Positions 54,211 through 63,295 of a DNA stretch of 64,000 nt are shown piece after piece. Under the pieces are notes generated by a model, which ran no database searches, was not told the origin of the DNA, and saw nothing but the letters and a program-made list of their open reading frames with translations. Position numbers and translations under genes: made by a program. This DNA comes from Labilithrix sp. (GTDB lineage Bacteria; Myxococcota_A; Polyangia; Polyangiales; Polyangiaceae). Each line of letters starts with the position of its first letter. Position 1 is the stretch's first letter. Where the stretch lies: positions 186,001 to 250,000 of the forward strand of contig JAHBWD010000001.1 of the NCBI GenBank assembly GCA_019637175.1, in the 5' to 3' direction.

Positions 54211-54804
54211 TCAACGTCGGCTGCGTGGAACGACGCGCGGCGTCGCGGACACCGTCGCAGACGCAGACGCAGACGCCGACGCGGCGGGCCCTGCGTCGGC
54301 GTCGATCGGCGGAGGCCTCGCACCCGCGCTCGCGGCCGAGCGCGAAGGCGCGGGGACGCGGACGAGCTGCGTCGTGACGAAGGCCGTGAACCCGCCCAGC
54401 GTCATCAGGGCGAGGATCCACGGGGCGGAGGGCGCGCGCGAGAAGAAGGTGCGCGGTCGCGGCCGGCGACGGAACGAGGCCGGCGTCGGGAGCGGACCGG
54501 GGGCGCCGCCGGCTGGCGCGCGACCGCGCGGCCTCGGTCGTGCGGCGATGCGCGTGGACGGCCGGCGGTCGACGGCGAAGGGCGCGAGCGACGGCGCGAC
54601 GTTCTCGTAGGCGCCGAGCGGCTCGGTCTCCGCTTCGTCGTCGACGGTGTCGCGTGGATAGCGCGACCGAAGGATGTCGCGCGAGGTCGCGCGCGCGGGC
54701 CCGATGCCGTCGTCGGCGAGCTTCCTCGCGACCTCCTCGGCGGCGGCGTCGACGGCGTCCTCGATCGCGGTTTCGGTGTCCGTCGGTCGGCGGGGATTGG
54801 CCAA
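54211..54804 (-). CDS. Single-TM protein of unknown function with TTG start
   Basis: A 197-residue protein. The start is assigned to TTG 54804 because a perfect AGGAGGA lies at 54809-54815, four bases away; ATG 54849 has no Shine-Dalgarno. Residues 1-90 are acidic then Arg/Pro-rich, and a TM helix (PWILALMTLGGFTAFVTTQLV) lies near 145-165, followed by a Ala/Ser-rich tail with a short hexamer repeat (SASASASA). The topology would put the N-terminus in the cytosol. No domain recognised. Confidence 0.65.
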   Translation of the reverse strand: MANPRRPTDTETAIEDAVDAAAEEVARKLADDGIGPARATSRDILRSRYPRDTVDDEAETEPLGAYENVAPSLAPFAVDRRPSTRIAARPRPRGRAPAGGAPGPLPTPASFRRRPRPRTFFSRAPSAPWILALMTLGGFTAFVTTQLVRVPAPSRSAASAGARPPPIDADAGPAASASASASATVSATPRVVPRSRR

Positions 54805-54808
54805 GGGG

Positions 54809-54815
54809 TCCTCCT
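54809..54815 (-). promoter_or_regulatory. Shine-Dalgarno deciding a TTG start
   Basis: AGGAGGA on the minus strand with a 4-nt spacer CCCC before TTG at 54804. It is the best ribosome-binding site seen by eye in this window and decides the start of the 54211-54804 gene. Confidence 0.65.
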
Positions 54816-54871
54816 GCAAGCTCAGCCATGAAAACGGATGCGTTCCCATGGTACCGAGAAGGACTGCGCGG

Positions 54872-55414
54872 TCACAACGACGAGTCGACCGGGACGGCGT
54901 TTTTCGTGAGGACGACAATCGGCCGCGCGTGCCAGGCGGTGTGCGCCATGAAGGGCTCGCCCGAGACACGGATGCGCTGGCCGACCAGCGGCTTGAGGGT
55001 CACCGAGTCGGTCGGCGCGAGGTGAACCTCGAGCACGCGGGGCTGCTCGATCCCGATCGCGCACCGCGAGGCCGCCAGGCGGAGGATGAACGGACGCGTC
55101 GGGCCGCGCGACGGGTGGCTGAATGCGGCGTCGACGACGAGGCGCCCCTCGAGGGTGGTGGGCTTGCCGCCGAAGTCGGCGTTGACCTCGATGCAGCTCT
55201 CCGCCGCCTTGGTCGCCGCGGGTGCGGGTGCGGGAGCCGGAGCGGGCGGGGGAGCGGGCGGGGGAGCGGGAGTGGGCGCGGACGCGAGAGCGGGGGTCGA
55301 GGCCTCGCGCGCGCGCGCAGGCGCGGGCGGATCGTGGGCGCACGCGAGGGCGATCGCGCAGAGGCTTCCGCACGCGACGGAGACGAGGAGAGTCGAGACG
55401 GCGAGCTTCATCAT
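54872..55414 (-). CDS. DUF4431-like predicted lipoprotein
   Basis: A 180-residue protein with signal MMKLAVSTLLVSVACGSLCAIALAC; the last Cys (about 25) is the lipidation site. A Pro/Ala repeat linker follows. The domain has TTLEGRLVVDAAFSHPS, PRVLEVHLAPTDS and PLVGQRIRVSGEPFMAHTAWHARPIVVL, the LEGRL plus G-x-x-hydrophobic-x-V-x-G pattern of DUF4431. Its function is not known. It follows the histidine kinase gene by 69 bp on the same strand. Confidence 0.72.
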   Translation of the reverse strand: MMKLAVSTLLVSVACGSLCAIALACAHDPPAPARAREASTPALASAPTPAPPPAPPPAPAPAPAPAATKAAESCIEVNADFGGKPTTLEGRLVVDAAFSHPSRGPTRPFILRLAASRCAIGIEQPRVLEVHLAPTDSVTLKPLVGQRIRVSGEPFMAHTAWHARPIVVLTKNAVPVDSSL

Positions 55415-55483
55415 CGAGCGAGCTTGCAATCAAGACGCTCGAACCGGCCCGACCGATTCCCGCCGGGACGTCGAGCGAAAGGC

Positions 55484-56866
55484 TCAGCCGTCGCTCGCTC
55501 CGTCTCGCGCCACGGGCAGACGCACGCGAAAGCGCGCGCCCTCGCCGTCGCTCCCCTCGACGCACACCTCGCCGCCGTGCCCGCGCGCGATCTCGCGCAC
55601 GATCGCGAGGCCGAGGCCCGAGCCGCGCTCGCGCCGCCGCTCGGCCGCGCCTCGGAAGAACGGCTCGAACACGCGCTCGCGATCGGCGGGCGGTACGCCC
55701 GGTCCGTCGTCGGCGACCACGATCTCCACCTCGTCGCCGGCGGGCCGCGCGCGGAGCCGGACGGTGCCTCCGACGGGGCTGTGGCGGACGGCGTTGTCGA
55801 GCAGGTTGCGCAGCATCCGCTCGAGATCGAGGGGATGACCGTGGACGATCGCGCCGTCGGCGTCGATCGCGATCGAGACCTCGCGGTGCTTCGCCTCCGC
55901 GCCGAGCCACGACACGGCGCTCGCGGCGGCCTCGCGGATCGCGACGGTGGAGAACGCCTCCTCGCGCGGCTCTGCCGCGGTCCTCGCGATCGCGAGCAGA
56001 TCGTCGGCGAGGGCCTTGAGGCGCCTCGTCGCGTCGAGCGACTCCTCGATCGCCGCGCGATACTCGCCTTCGGTGCGCGAACGTCGCAGCGCTTGCTGGA
56101 GCTCGCCGTAGAGCGCGGTGAGCGGCGAGCGGAGCTCGTGCGCGGCGTGCGCGACGAACCGGCGCTGTCCGTCCATGAGCGTCGCGAGGCGCCGGACCAT
56201 GTCGTCGATGTCGCGCGCGAGCTGCGCGACCTCCTCGTCGCCGCCCGCAGGCGCGATGCGCGCGTCGAGATCGCCGTCGGCCACCCGGCGAACGGCGCTC
56301 GCGATCGCGGTGTGACCGCGCGTGAGGCGGCGGACGACGCGCCACGCGACCAAGACCGTGAGCGCGATCGAGAGCAGCGCCGTCGCCAGCATGACGTGGC
56401 GGAGGAAACGCGTGTCCTTCTCGAGATCCTCGCGCGACGCCGCGAGGAGGAGCACGTTGCCCGAATCCGCCACCGGGACGACCACCGCGCGGAGGCGATC
56501 CTTGCCCCAGCGCAGATCGAACGGCGCGCCGCCTTCGCTCGCGATCGCCTTGCGCTCGGGCGCCCGGCGTTCGAACGTCTCGGTCCGATCGAGGACGGAT
56601 CCGTCGGCGGCATAGAGCGCCGCGTACTTGGTGAGCCGTCCGACGTCGTCGGCCTTGGGCCCCCCGCGATCGCTGATGCGCAGCTTCCTTCCGCGCCCCT
56701 CGTAAGCGATCTCCGCGGCCTCCTCGCGGGCTTCGGCTTGGAGCGCCTCGTCGAGCTGGCGCTCCTCCGACTGGACGACCACGTACGACGCGGAGCCGAA
56801 CGCCAGCGCCGTGGTGAGCGCGATGACGCCGGCGAGCGTCAAGACGAGGCGAGTCTGGAACCTCAT
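55484..56866 (-). CDS. Sensor histidine kinase of the metal-efflux island
   Basis: A 460-residue protein. TM1 (7-30) and TM2 (157-178) enclose a periplasmic domain of about 125 residues with DVGRLTKYAALYAADGS. HAMP follows (RRLTRGHTAIASAVRRVADGDLDARI), then the dimerisation and phosphoacceptor helix HAAHELRSPLTALYGEL with His243, and the ATP site: LLDNAVRHSP, VVADDGPGVPP, GSGLGLAIVREIARGHGG. It autophosphorylates and passes phosphate to the upstream regulator. The start overlaps the regulator stop as ATGA. The periplasmic domain is probably the metal sensor, by context. Confidence 0.92.
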   Translation of the reverse strand: MRFQTRLVLTLAGVIALTTALAFGSASYVVVQSEERQLDEALQAEAREEAAEIAYEGRGRKLRISDRGGPKADDVGRLTKYAALYAADGSVLDRTETFERRAPERKAIASEGGAPFDLRWGKDRLRAVVVPVADSGNVLLLAASREDLEKDTRFLRHVMLATALLSIALTVLVAWRVVRRLTRGHTAIASAVRRVADGDLDARIAPAGGDEEVAQLARDIDDMVRRLATLMDGQRRFVAHAAHELRSPLTALYGELQQALRRSRTEGEYRAAIEESLDATRRLKALADDLLAIARTAAEPREEAFSTVAIREAAASAVSWLGAEAKHREVSIAIDADGAIVHGHPLDLERMLRNLLDNAVRHSPVGGTVRLRARPAGDEVEIVVADDGPGVPPADRERVFEPFFRGAAERRRERGSGLGLAIVREIARGHGGEVCVEGSDGEGARFRVRLPVARDGASDG

Positions 56867-57543
56867 CGCGAGGGCTTGGCGGTGAGGCGGTAGCCGGCGC
56901 CGCGGACGGTCTCGAGCATGTTGGCGAAGACGCCGAGCTTGTCGCGGAGCCGGCTCACGTGGACCTCGACGAGGTTCGAGCTCGGATCGAATTTCGTTCC
57001 CCAGACGCGCGTGAGGAGCTCCGTCCGGGTCACGACCTTCTCCGCGTGGTGGACGAGATCGACGAGCAGCGCGTACTCGCGCGCGGTGAGATCGAGCGTC
57101 GCGCCGTCGAGCGCGGCGATCCGGCCGACGCGATCGATCGCGAGCGGCCCGACGCGCAAGCTCCGGAAGCCCGACGCGCGACGCAAGAGGGAGCGGACGC
57201 GCGCGACGAGCTCCTCGACCTCGAAGGGCTTCACGATGTAGTCGTCGGCGCCCGTCTCGAGGCCGAGCACGCGCTCGCGCAGCTCTCCGCGCGCGGTGAG
57301 CATGAGGATGGGCGTCGCGAGGCCCGCCTGCCTCACGGCGCGGCAGACGGCGATGCCGTCGGTGTCCGGCAGCATCCAGTCGAGCACGACGAGATCGTAG
57401 ATGCCGGTGGAGGCCTGCGCGATCGCGTCGGAGCCGCTCGCGCAAGCGTCGGCGGTCAACCCCTCCTCGGAGAGGAGGCGGACGAGGAACCTCGAGAGCT
57501 TCACGTCGTCCTCGACGACCAGGACCTTCACGTCGGTCACCAT
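56863..57543 (-). CDS. OmpR-family response regulator
   Basis: A 226-residue regulator. Receiver domain: VLVVEDD with acidic pair 11-12/13, phosphoacceptor Asp55 in VVLDWMLPD, Lys in DDYIVKPFE. The C-terminal winged helix has LTAREYALLVDLVHHAEKVVTRTELLTRVW, SSNLVEVHVSRLRDKLG and TVRGAGYRL. It is read first, ahead of the kinase, and divergent from the RND adaptor gene across 99 bp. It probably activates the efflux operon in response to metal, as CzcR and CopR do. Confidence 0.93.
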   Translation of the reverse strand: MVTDVKVLVVEDDVKLSRFLVRLLSEEGLTADACASGSDAIAQASTGIYDLVVLDWMLPDTDGIAVCRAVRQAGLATPILMLTARGELRERVLGLETGADDYIVKPFEVEELVARVRSLLRRASGFRSLRVGPLAIDRVGRIAALDGATLDLTAREYALLVDLVHHAEKVVTRTELLTRVWGTKFDPSSNLVEVHVSRLRDKLGVFANMLETVRGAGYRLTAKPSR

Positions 57544-57581
57544 AGCAAGGCGCGGCCGCGCTCCACGGCGCCGGCGCTGAA

Positions 57582-57610
57582 CCTTACGAACTCTTAATCT
57601 CGGCGTAAGG
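57582..57610. promoter_or_regulatory. Inverted repeat between regulator and efflux genes
   Basis: CCTTACG (57582-57588) and CGTAAGG (57604-57610) form an inverted repeat with a 15-bp spacer in the 99-bp divergent region. The spacer itself is AT-rich (AACTCTTAATCTCGG) and could be a -10 region. It is a reasonable binding site for the response regulator, unproven. Confidence 0.5.
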
Positions 57611-57642
57611 CTCGGCTGGAGCGCTGCGGCCATGCTTGCTCC

Positions 57643-58809
57643 GTGCCGCTTCGCCCTGGCCGCTTCGCTCGCGTCGCCCGCGTCATCGAGGTCGTGCTCC
57701 TCGTCGCCGTCGTCGTCGCGCTCTCCGCGGCGCTCGGCTGGCTGCTCCCTGCGTGCAAGCGGCGCGTCGAACCGCCGCCGGCGACGCGATCGCGCCGGGC
57801 CGACAGATCGGTCGTGCTCTCGGGGCCGAGCGCGGCGTACGTCGCCGTCGAAGCGGCGAGGCCCGCGCGCGGCGACTCGCCGCGCTCCCTCGTGGCGCGC
57901 ATCACCTACGACGAGCGTCACGTCGCGCGCATCGGTCCACCCATCAACGGCCGCGTCGCGAAGGTCGAGGTCGTCACCGGCGACAAGGTCAAGGCCGGCG
58001 ACGTGCTGCTCACGCTGAGCGCGCCCGACATCGCCGGGGCGCAGGCGCAGGTGGCGCAGGCGAAGACGGCGCGCGGCGTCGCCGAGCGCGCCGCGGAGCG
58101 CGCGCGCATCCTCGTGGAGGAGGGCGCCGGCAGCGAAGCCGAGCGGCAAGCTGCCGAGGCCGCCGTCGCCCAGGCCGTGAGCGAGGAGCAACGCGCCGTC
58201 GCGGCGCTCGCCGCGATCGGAGGCGCGCACGGGCAGACCGGGTACCAGCTCCGCGCGCCGATCGCGGGCACGGTGGCGGAGCGGAACGTGTCGGTGGGCA
58301 CGCAGGTGAACGCCGATCAGAGCGCGCCGCTGCTCACGATCGCGGATCTGTCGACGGTGTGGGTCGTCGCAGACGTCTACGAGAAGAGCCTCGCGCGCGT
58401 TCGCGTCGGTGACGAGGTCGCGATCGGCGTCCTCGCGTTTCCCGGCCGGAGATTCGAGGGCAAGATCGCCCACGTCAGCGCGGCGATCGATCCGCAGCGG
58501 CGCGCCGCGCTCGCGCGCGTCGAGCTGCCGAACCCCGATCTATCGCTTCGCCCCGGCATGTTCGCGACGATGGATGTTCGCGGCCTGAGCGAAGGCGTGG
58601 CGGAGGTGCCCATGAGCGCCGTGCTCGCGCGGCGCGATCAGTTCTACGTCTTCGTGCGGGGGGCCGACGGAGCTTACGCGCAGCGCGAGGTCACGCTCGG
58701 CGAGCAGCGCGGCCAGCACGTCACCGTCCTCTCGGGGATCGTGGCAGGTGATCCGATCGTGACCGACGGGGCGATCCTCCTCGACGCGGAAGCGAACGAG
58801 GCGCTCTGA
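57643..58809 (+). CDS. RND periplasmic adaptor (membrane fusion protein, CzcB type)
   Basis: A 388-residue protein with GTG start. A long hydrophobic N-terminus ends in LLPACKRR, so a lipid anchor at Cys38 is possible. The lipoyl-like and hairpin regions include INGRVAKVEVVTGDKVKAGDVLLTLSAPDIAGAQAQ and a coiled coil with ARGVAERAAERARILVEEGAG. The beta barrel contains QLRAPIAGTVAERNVSVGTQVNADQSAPLLTIADLSTVWVVADVYE, the family signature. It bridges the RND pump and outer-membrane factor. First gene of the efflux operon. Confidence 0.92.
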   Translation: MPLRPGRFARVARVIEVVLLVAVVVALSAALGWLLPACKRRVEPPPATRSRRADRSVVLSGPSAAYVAVEAARPARGDSPRSLVARITYDERHVARIGPPINGRVAKVEVVTGDKVKAGDVLLTLSAPDIAGAQAQVAQAKTARGVAERAAERARILVEEGAGSEAERQAAEAAVAQAVSEEQRAVAALAAIGGAHGQTGYQLRAPIAGTVAERNVSVGTQVNADQSAPLLTIADLSTVWVVADVYEKSLARVRVGDEVAIGVLAFPGRRFEGKIAHVSAAIDPQRRAALARVELPNPDLSLRPGMFATMDVRGLSEGVAEVPMSAVLARRDQFYVFVRGADGAYAQREVTLGEQRGQHVTVLSGIVAGDPIVTDGAILLDAEANEAL

Positions 58810-58810
58810 G

Positions 58811-61800
58811 ATGATCGAACGCATCGTCGAGGTCGCGCTCCGGCAGCGCGCCGTCGTCGTCGTCGCCGCCGCCGTCTTGGCGATCCTGGGGGCGGGCGCG
58901 TTTCACCGCCTGCCGATCGAGGCTTATCCGGACGTGGCCGACACGTGGGTGCAGATCATCACGCAGTGGCCGGGGCACGCGTCCGAGGAGATCGAGCGTC
59001 AGATCTCCATCCCCGCGGAGCGGGTGATGAGCGGCGTGCCGAGGCGCACGGCGGTGCGGTCGGTCTCCATCGCGGGGTTGAGCGTCGTCACGCTCATCTT
59101 CGAGGACGGAACCGACAGCTACTTCGCCCGGCAGCAGGTTTACGAGCGCCTCGCGCAGATCTCGCTGCCCGCCGGCGTCACGCCGGTGCTCGGTCCGCTC
59201 GCGAGCCCAGTCGGCGAGATCCTCCGCTACCGCCTCGTCAACTGCAAGACGACGCGAACGTCCGAGTGCAGCGAGGAAGACGTCGCGACGCCGCCGAGAT
59301 CACTCAACGATCTCAAGGATCTCGAGGAGTACGTCGTCGAGCGCGAGCTGCTCGCGGCGAACGGCGTCGCCGACGTCGTGAGCTTCGGCGGCACGGTCAA
59401 GCAGTACCAGGTCCTCGTCGATCCCACGCTCCTCTCCGCGAATCAGCTCACGTTCGAGGACGTCGAGCGAGCCCTCGCCGCGGCGAACGGAAACGCCGGC
59501 GGCGGCGTCGTTCCGTTCGGCCGCGCCGCGCTCAACGTCCGCGGCATCGGCCTCCTCCGGCCCGAGCAGGTCGCCGACGTCGCCGTCGCCGTCCGCGACG
59601 GCACGCCCGTGCTGGTCAAGCACGTCGCGAAGGTCCAGATCGGTCATCAGCCGCGGCTCGGTCGCGTCTCGGTCGACGACGAGCAGGACGTGGTGTCCGC
59701 GATCGTCCTCCTGCGCAAAGGCGAGGAGACCCAGGTGGTCCTCGGGCGCGTCCACGAGCGCATCGCGGACGTCAACCGACGCGTCCTGCCGCGCGGGGTG
59801 AAGATCTCTCCGTACTACGACCGCACCGATCTGATGCACACGACGACGCGGACGGTCATGACGAACCTCGTCGAGGGCATCGCGCTCGTGTCGGTCGTCC
59901 TCTTCCTCTTCCTCGGCAGCGCGCGCGCGGCGCTCATCGTCGGCGTCACGATCCCGCTGTCGCTGCTGTTCGCGTTCATCTTCATGGACGCGGCGAAGAT
60001 CCCCGCGAACCTGCTCTCGATCGGCGCCATCGACTTCGGCATGATCGTCGACGGATCCATCGTCGTCGTCGAAAACATCGCGCGGCAAGTCGGCGAGAAA
60101 CGGGAGCGCGGCGAGCGCCACGATCTCCTCCCGCTGGTGCGCGGCGCGAGCCGCGAGGTCGCGCGTCCGGTGGTCTTCGCGATCGCCATCATCGTGACGG
60201 CGTACCTTCCGATCTTCACGCTCGAGCGCGTCGAGGGGAAGCTCTTCAGCCCGATGGCCTGGACCGTCGGCGTCGCGCTCGCGGGCGCGCTGCTCCTCTC
60301 GATCACGCTCGTGCCCGTGCTCACGACGTTCCTCTTCCGGCGGGGCGTCCGCGAGTACGAGAACCCCGTCCTGCGCCGTCTGCGACGCGTCTACATCCCG
60401 CTGCTCGAGCGAGCCCTCGCCCGTCCCGCGCTCGTTCTGCTCGTCGCCTTCGGCATCGTCGGGGCCGACGTCGCGATGGCCAGGAGCATCGGAAGCGAGT
60501 TTCTCCCGCACCTCGACGAGGGGGCGATCTGGCTGCGCGCGTCGATGCCGGCGAACATCTCCTTCGCGGAGGCGGAGGCGATGGTCGACGGCGTCCAGAG
60601 CGGCGTCAGGAAGCGACCTGGGATTCGCGAGATCCTCGCCCGGTATCCGGAGATCGACACGATGTCGGTGCAGATCGGCCGCCCCGACGACGGCACGGAC
60701 CCGACCGGCTTCTACAACGCCGAGTTTCTCCTCGTGCTCAAGGACAAGAAGACGTGGCGCAAGGAGCTCCGCGGCGACAAGGACGCCCTCCTCGAGGCGA
60801 TGAGCCGCGATCTCGCGCCGATCCCCGGGATCTCGTTCGGCTTCTCGCAGCCCATCTCGGACAACATCGAGGAGGCGATCACCGGCGTGAAAGGACAGCT
60901 CGCCGTCAAGATCGTGGGCGACGATCTGAACGCGCTCGAGGATCTCGCCGAGCAGATCGCGCGCAGCATCAAAGACGTCCCTGGGGTCGTCGACCTGGGC
61001 ATCTTTCGGCAGCTCGGTCAGTCGAACGTGCACGTCGAGATCGCGCGCGAGCGCGCCGAGCGGTTCGGCCTGACGGTCGAGCAGGTCGAAGACGTCGTCG
61101 AGCACGGGATCGGCGGCCAGCCCGCCACGCAGATCATCGAGGGCGAGCTGCGCCACGACGTCGTGGTGCGCTACGCGCCCGACGTGCGCGACAACGTCGA
61201 CGCCATCCGGAACTTGCTCATCCCGCTGCCCGGCGGCAGCGCGGTTCCGCTCTCGCAGGTCGCCGACGTCACCGTCGTCGGCGGCGCGTCGCGCATTCAT
61301 CGCGAGAACAACCGGCGCTACATCGCGATCAAGTTCGGCGTCCGCGATCGCGATCTCGGCGGGGCCGTCGACGAGGCCCAGGCCAACGTCGCCGCGAGCG
61401 TGCGCGTTCCCGAGGGATACACGGTGACGTGGGGAGGGGAGTTCGAGAGCGCGCGCCGCGCCGAGCGGCGCCTCGCGATCGTCATTCCGGCGACGCTCGT
61501 GCTCATCTTCTTGCTCCTCTTCGTGATGTTCGGCAGGCCGCGCGAGGCGCTCGTCGTGCTCGCGAACGTGCTCATCACGTCGCCGGTCGGCGGCCTCCTC
61601 GCGCTGCTCGTCACGAAGACGAGCTTCTCCGTCTCCGCCGGCGTCGGCTTCCTCGCGCTCTTCGGCGTCTCCGTGCAGACCGGCGTCATCCTCGTCTCTC
61701 ACATCGGCATCGCGCGCGCGCGCGGTCTCGCGCTCGACGAGGCGATCGTGCACGCCGCGGATCTCCGGCTCCGCCCGATCATGATGACCGCGCTCGTCGC

Positions 61801-61984
61801 GACGCTCGGCCTCGTGCCCGCGGCCATCAGCACGGGGATCGGCTCCGACTCGCAGAAGCCGCTCGCGATCGTGGTCGTCGGAGGCCTCTTCTCTTCGCTC
61901 ACGCTGTCGCTCTTCGTCCTGCCGGTGCTCTACAAGTGGCTCGCTCCGCGCACGGCGCCCCTTCCAGAACACGAGGCTGCATGA
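58811..61984 (+). CDS. czcA: Heavy-metal RND efflux pump, CzcA-like
   Basis: A 1057-residue inner-membrane pump with about 12 TM helices and two large periplasmic loops, as in all RND transporters. TM4 reads SIGAIDFGMIVDGSIVVVEN with Asp408, Asp414 and Glu421, the three charged residues for proton and metal transport found in CzcA-type (Zn/Co/Cd/Ni) HME pumps and absent as a set from CusA. SDSQKPLAIVVVGGLFSS closes the second half. The first porter loop has Cys145 and Cys153 in a short insertion. It follows the adaptor by one base and overlaps the outer-membrane factor by ATGA. Confidence 0.93.
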   Translation: MIERIVEVALRQRAVVVVAAAVLAILGAGAFHRLPIEAYPDVADTWVQIITQWPGHASEEIERQISIPAERVMSGVPRRTAVRSVSIAGLSVVTLIFEDGTDSYFARQQVYERLAQISLPAGVTPVLGPLASPVGEILRYRLVNCKTTRTSECSEEDVATPPRSLNDLKDLEEYVVERELLAANGVADVVSFGGTVKQYQVLVDPTLLSANQLTFEDVERALAAANGNAGGGVVPFGRAALNVRGIGLLRPEQVADVAVAVRDGTPVLVKHVAKVQIGHQPRLGRVSVDDEQDVVSAIVLLRKGEETQVVLGRVHERIADVNRRVLPRGVKISPYYDRTDLMHTTTRTVMTNLVEGIALVSVVLFLFLGSARAALIVGVTIPLSLLFAFIFMDAAKIPANLLSIGAIDFGMIVDGSIVVVENIARQVGEKRERGERHDLLPLVRGASREVARPVVFAIAIIVTAYLPIFTLERVEGKLFSPMAWTVGVALAGALLLSITLVPVLTTFLFRRGVREYENPVLRRLRRVYIPLLERALARPALVLLVAFGIVGADVAMARSIGSEFLPHLDEGAIWLRASMPANISFAEAEAMVDGVQSGVRKRPGIREILARYPEIDTMSVQIGRPDDGTDPTGFYNAEFLLVLKDKKTWRKELRGDKDALLEAMSRDLAPIPGISFGFSQPISDNIEEAITGVKGQLAVKIVGDDLNALEDLAEQIARSIKDVPGVVDLGIFRQLGQSNVHVEIARERAERFGLTVEQVEDVVEHGIGGQPATQIIEGELRHDVVVRYAPDVRDNVDAIRNLLIPLPGGSAVPLSQVADVTVVGGASRIHRENNRRYIAIKFGVRDRDLGGAVDEAQANVAASVRVPEGYTVTWGGEFESARRAERRLAIVIPATLVLIFLLLFVMFGRPREALVVLANVLITSPVGGLLALLVTKTSFSVSAGVGFLALFGVSVQTGVILVSHIGIARARGLALDEAIVHAADLRLRPIMMTALVATLGLVPAAISTGIGSDSQKPLAIVVVGGLFSSLTLSLFVLPVLYKWLAPRTAPLPEHEAA

Positions 61985-63264
61985 ACGCGAAGACGACGTT
62001 CGCGAAGATCGCGGCGCTGGTGCTCGTCGCGCTCTCGTGGGCGACGCCCGCGCGCGCCGACGCGCCAGCCGCCGAGGTGCCGCGCCTGACCGAGGAAGAG
62101 GTCCTCCGTCGCTGGCTCTCGAAGAGCCCCGAGGTGGCCGCATGGCGGACGCAAGTGGGCGCCGCGCGCTTCGACGTCGTGTCCGCGCGGCTCTGGCCGA
62201 ACCCCGAGATCGACGTCGGCGGGAGCAAGCTCGTCGGCGGGACGCCGCCCGACGGGCTCTCGGAGATCGAGGCGAAGGTCACCGTGCCGCTGCCCGTGTT
62301 CGGTCAAGTGGCGGCGCGCGCGGCGGCGGCCTCCGCGCTCGTCAGCGTCGCCGAGGCGACGGTCGCGTCGCTCCTCTGGGAGCGCGCCAGCGAGATCCAG
62401 CGCGCGATGGTCGAGCGCGCGTATGCCGACGCACGCGTCGTCATGCTCGAGCGAAACATCGAGGAGCTCGATCGCATTCGTCGCATCGTCGCGGTCCGGG
62501 CGACGGCGGGGGCGAGCGGCGCGTACGACGTCCTGCGCGTCGACACGGCCGCGGGAACGATTCGCGCCACGCTCGACAACGCACGCGTCGAACGCGCGCG
62601 CGCGGACGCGAAGCTCGTCGCGCTCGTGGCCGATCCCGAGCTCACGTCGACCCCGATCGATCGCGAGAGCCTCGCCGCGTTCCGCGGCTCCGACGACGAG
62701 GGCGTGCTCGTTCGCGGCGCCCTCGAGCGACGGCCCGATCTCGCGCTCGCGCGTCGCGGCGCGCGCGCGGCCGAGGCGCAGGCGACGCAGAAGCGCCGCG
62801 AGGCGATCCCGACGCCGAGCCTCTACGGCGGGGCGCTCTGGGTTCAGGGGCCCTATGGATTGCAGATCACGGCGGGCGTGTCGGTTCCGCTCCCTCTCTT
62901 CGATCGCAACCAGGGCGCCATCGGACGCGCGCTCGCCGAGGCGCAGGGCGCGGAGCTGCTCGCGCGCGCCCTCGAGACCCGCATCCGCGCGGAGGTCTCC
63001 GGTGCATGGCGCGCGCGCCGCGACGCCCGCGCCGCGCTCGACGTCTTCCGCGCGCAGAGCCTCGTGGCGGCGACGGAGCTGCTCGGTCGCGCCGAGCGCA
63101 CCTACCAGGTCGGCGCGTTCTCGATCACCGAGCTGCTCGACGCCCATCGCACGATGTGGGAAGCGCGCATCCAGGAGCTCGATCTCGATCGCCAGCGCGC
63201 CGAGGCCGAGGCGGAGGTCGAGCGCGCCGCGGTTCTCCTGCCCGTCGCGCCGCTCGGCAAGTAG
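61981..63264 (+). CDS. TolC-family outer-membrane factor of the metal pump
   Basis: A 427-residue protein with cleavable signal (MNAKTTFAKIAALVLVALSWATPARA). Two TolC-type halves are visible: EEEVLRRWLSKSPEVAAWRTQVGAARFDVVSA with WPNPEIDVGG, and LERRPDLALARRGARAAEAQATQKRREAIPTPSLYGG, plus the helix GRAERTYQVGAFSITELLDAHRTMWEARIQELD. It forms the exit duct for the pump. The start overlaps the pump stop (ATGA). Confidence 0.92.
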   Translation: MNAKTTFAKIAALVLVALSWATPARADAPAAEVPRLTEEEVLRRWLSKSPEVAAWRTQVGAARFDVVSARLWPNPEIDVGGSKLVGGTPPDGLSEIEAKVTVPLPVFGQVAARAAAASALVSVAEATVASLLWERASEIQRAMVERAYADARVVMLERNIEELDRIRRIVAVRATAGASGAYDVLRVDTAAGTIRATLDNARVERARADAKLVALVADPELTSTPIDRESLAAFRGSDDEGVLVRGALERRPDLALARRGARAAEAQATQKRREAIPTPSLYGGALWVQGPYGLQITAGVSVPLPLFDRNQGAIGRALAEAQGAELLARALETRIRAEVSGAWRARRDARAALDVFRAQSLVAATELLGRAERTYQVGAFSITELLDAHRTMWEARIQELDLDRQRAEAEAEVERAAVLLPVAPLGK

Positions 63265-63295
63265 GTCGCCCGCGCGCGTACAATCATCAGATTCC

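Noticed and set aside
58945..61980. Open plus-strand frame upstream of the TolC-like gene, overlapping the RND pump
   Set aside because: Only the last part (61981-63264) is a real gene; the long upstream part is a shadow of the pump and Arg-rich.
59300..62143. Open minus-strand frame of 947 codons
   Set aside because: It is antisense to the pump gene with no recognised domain and shadow composition.
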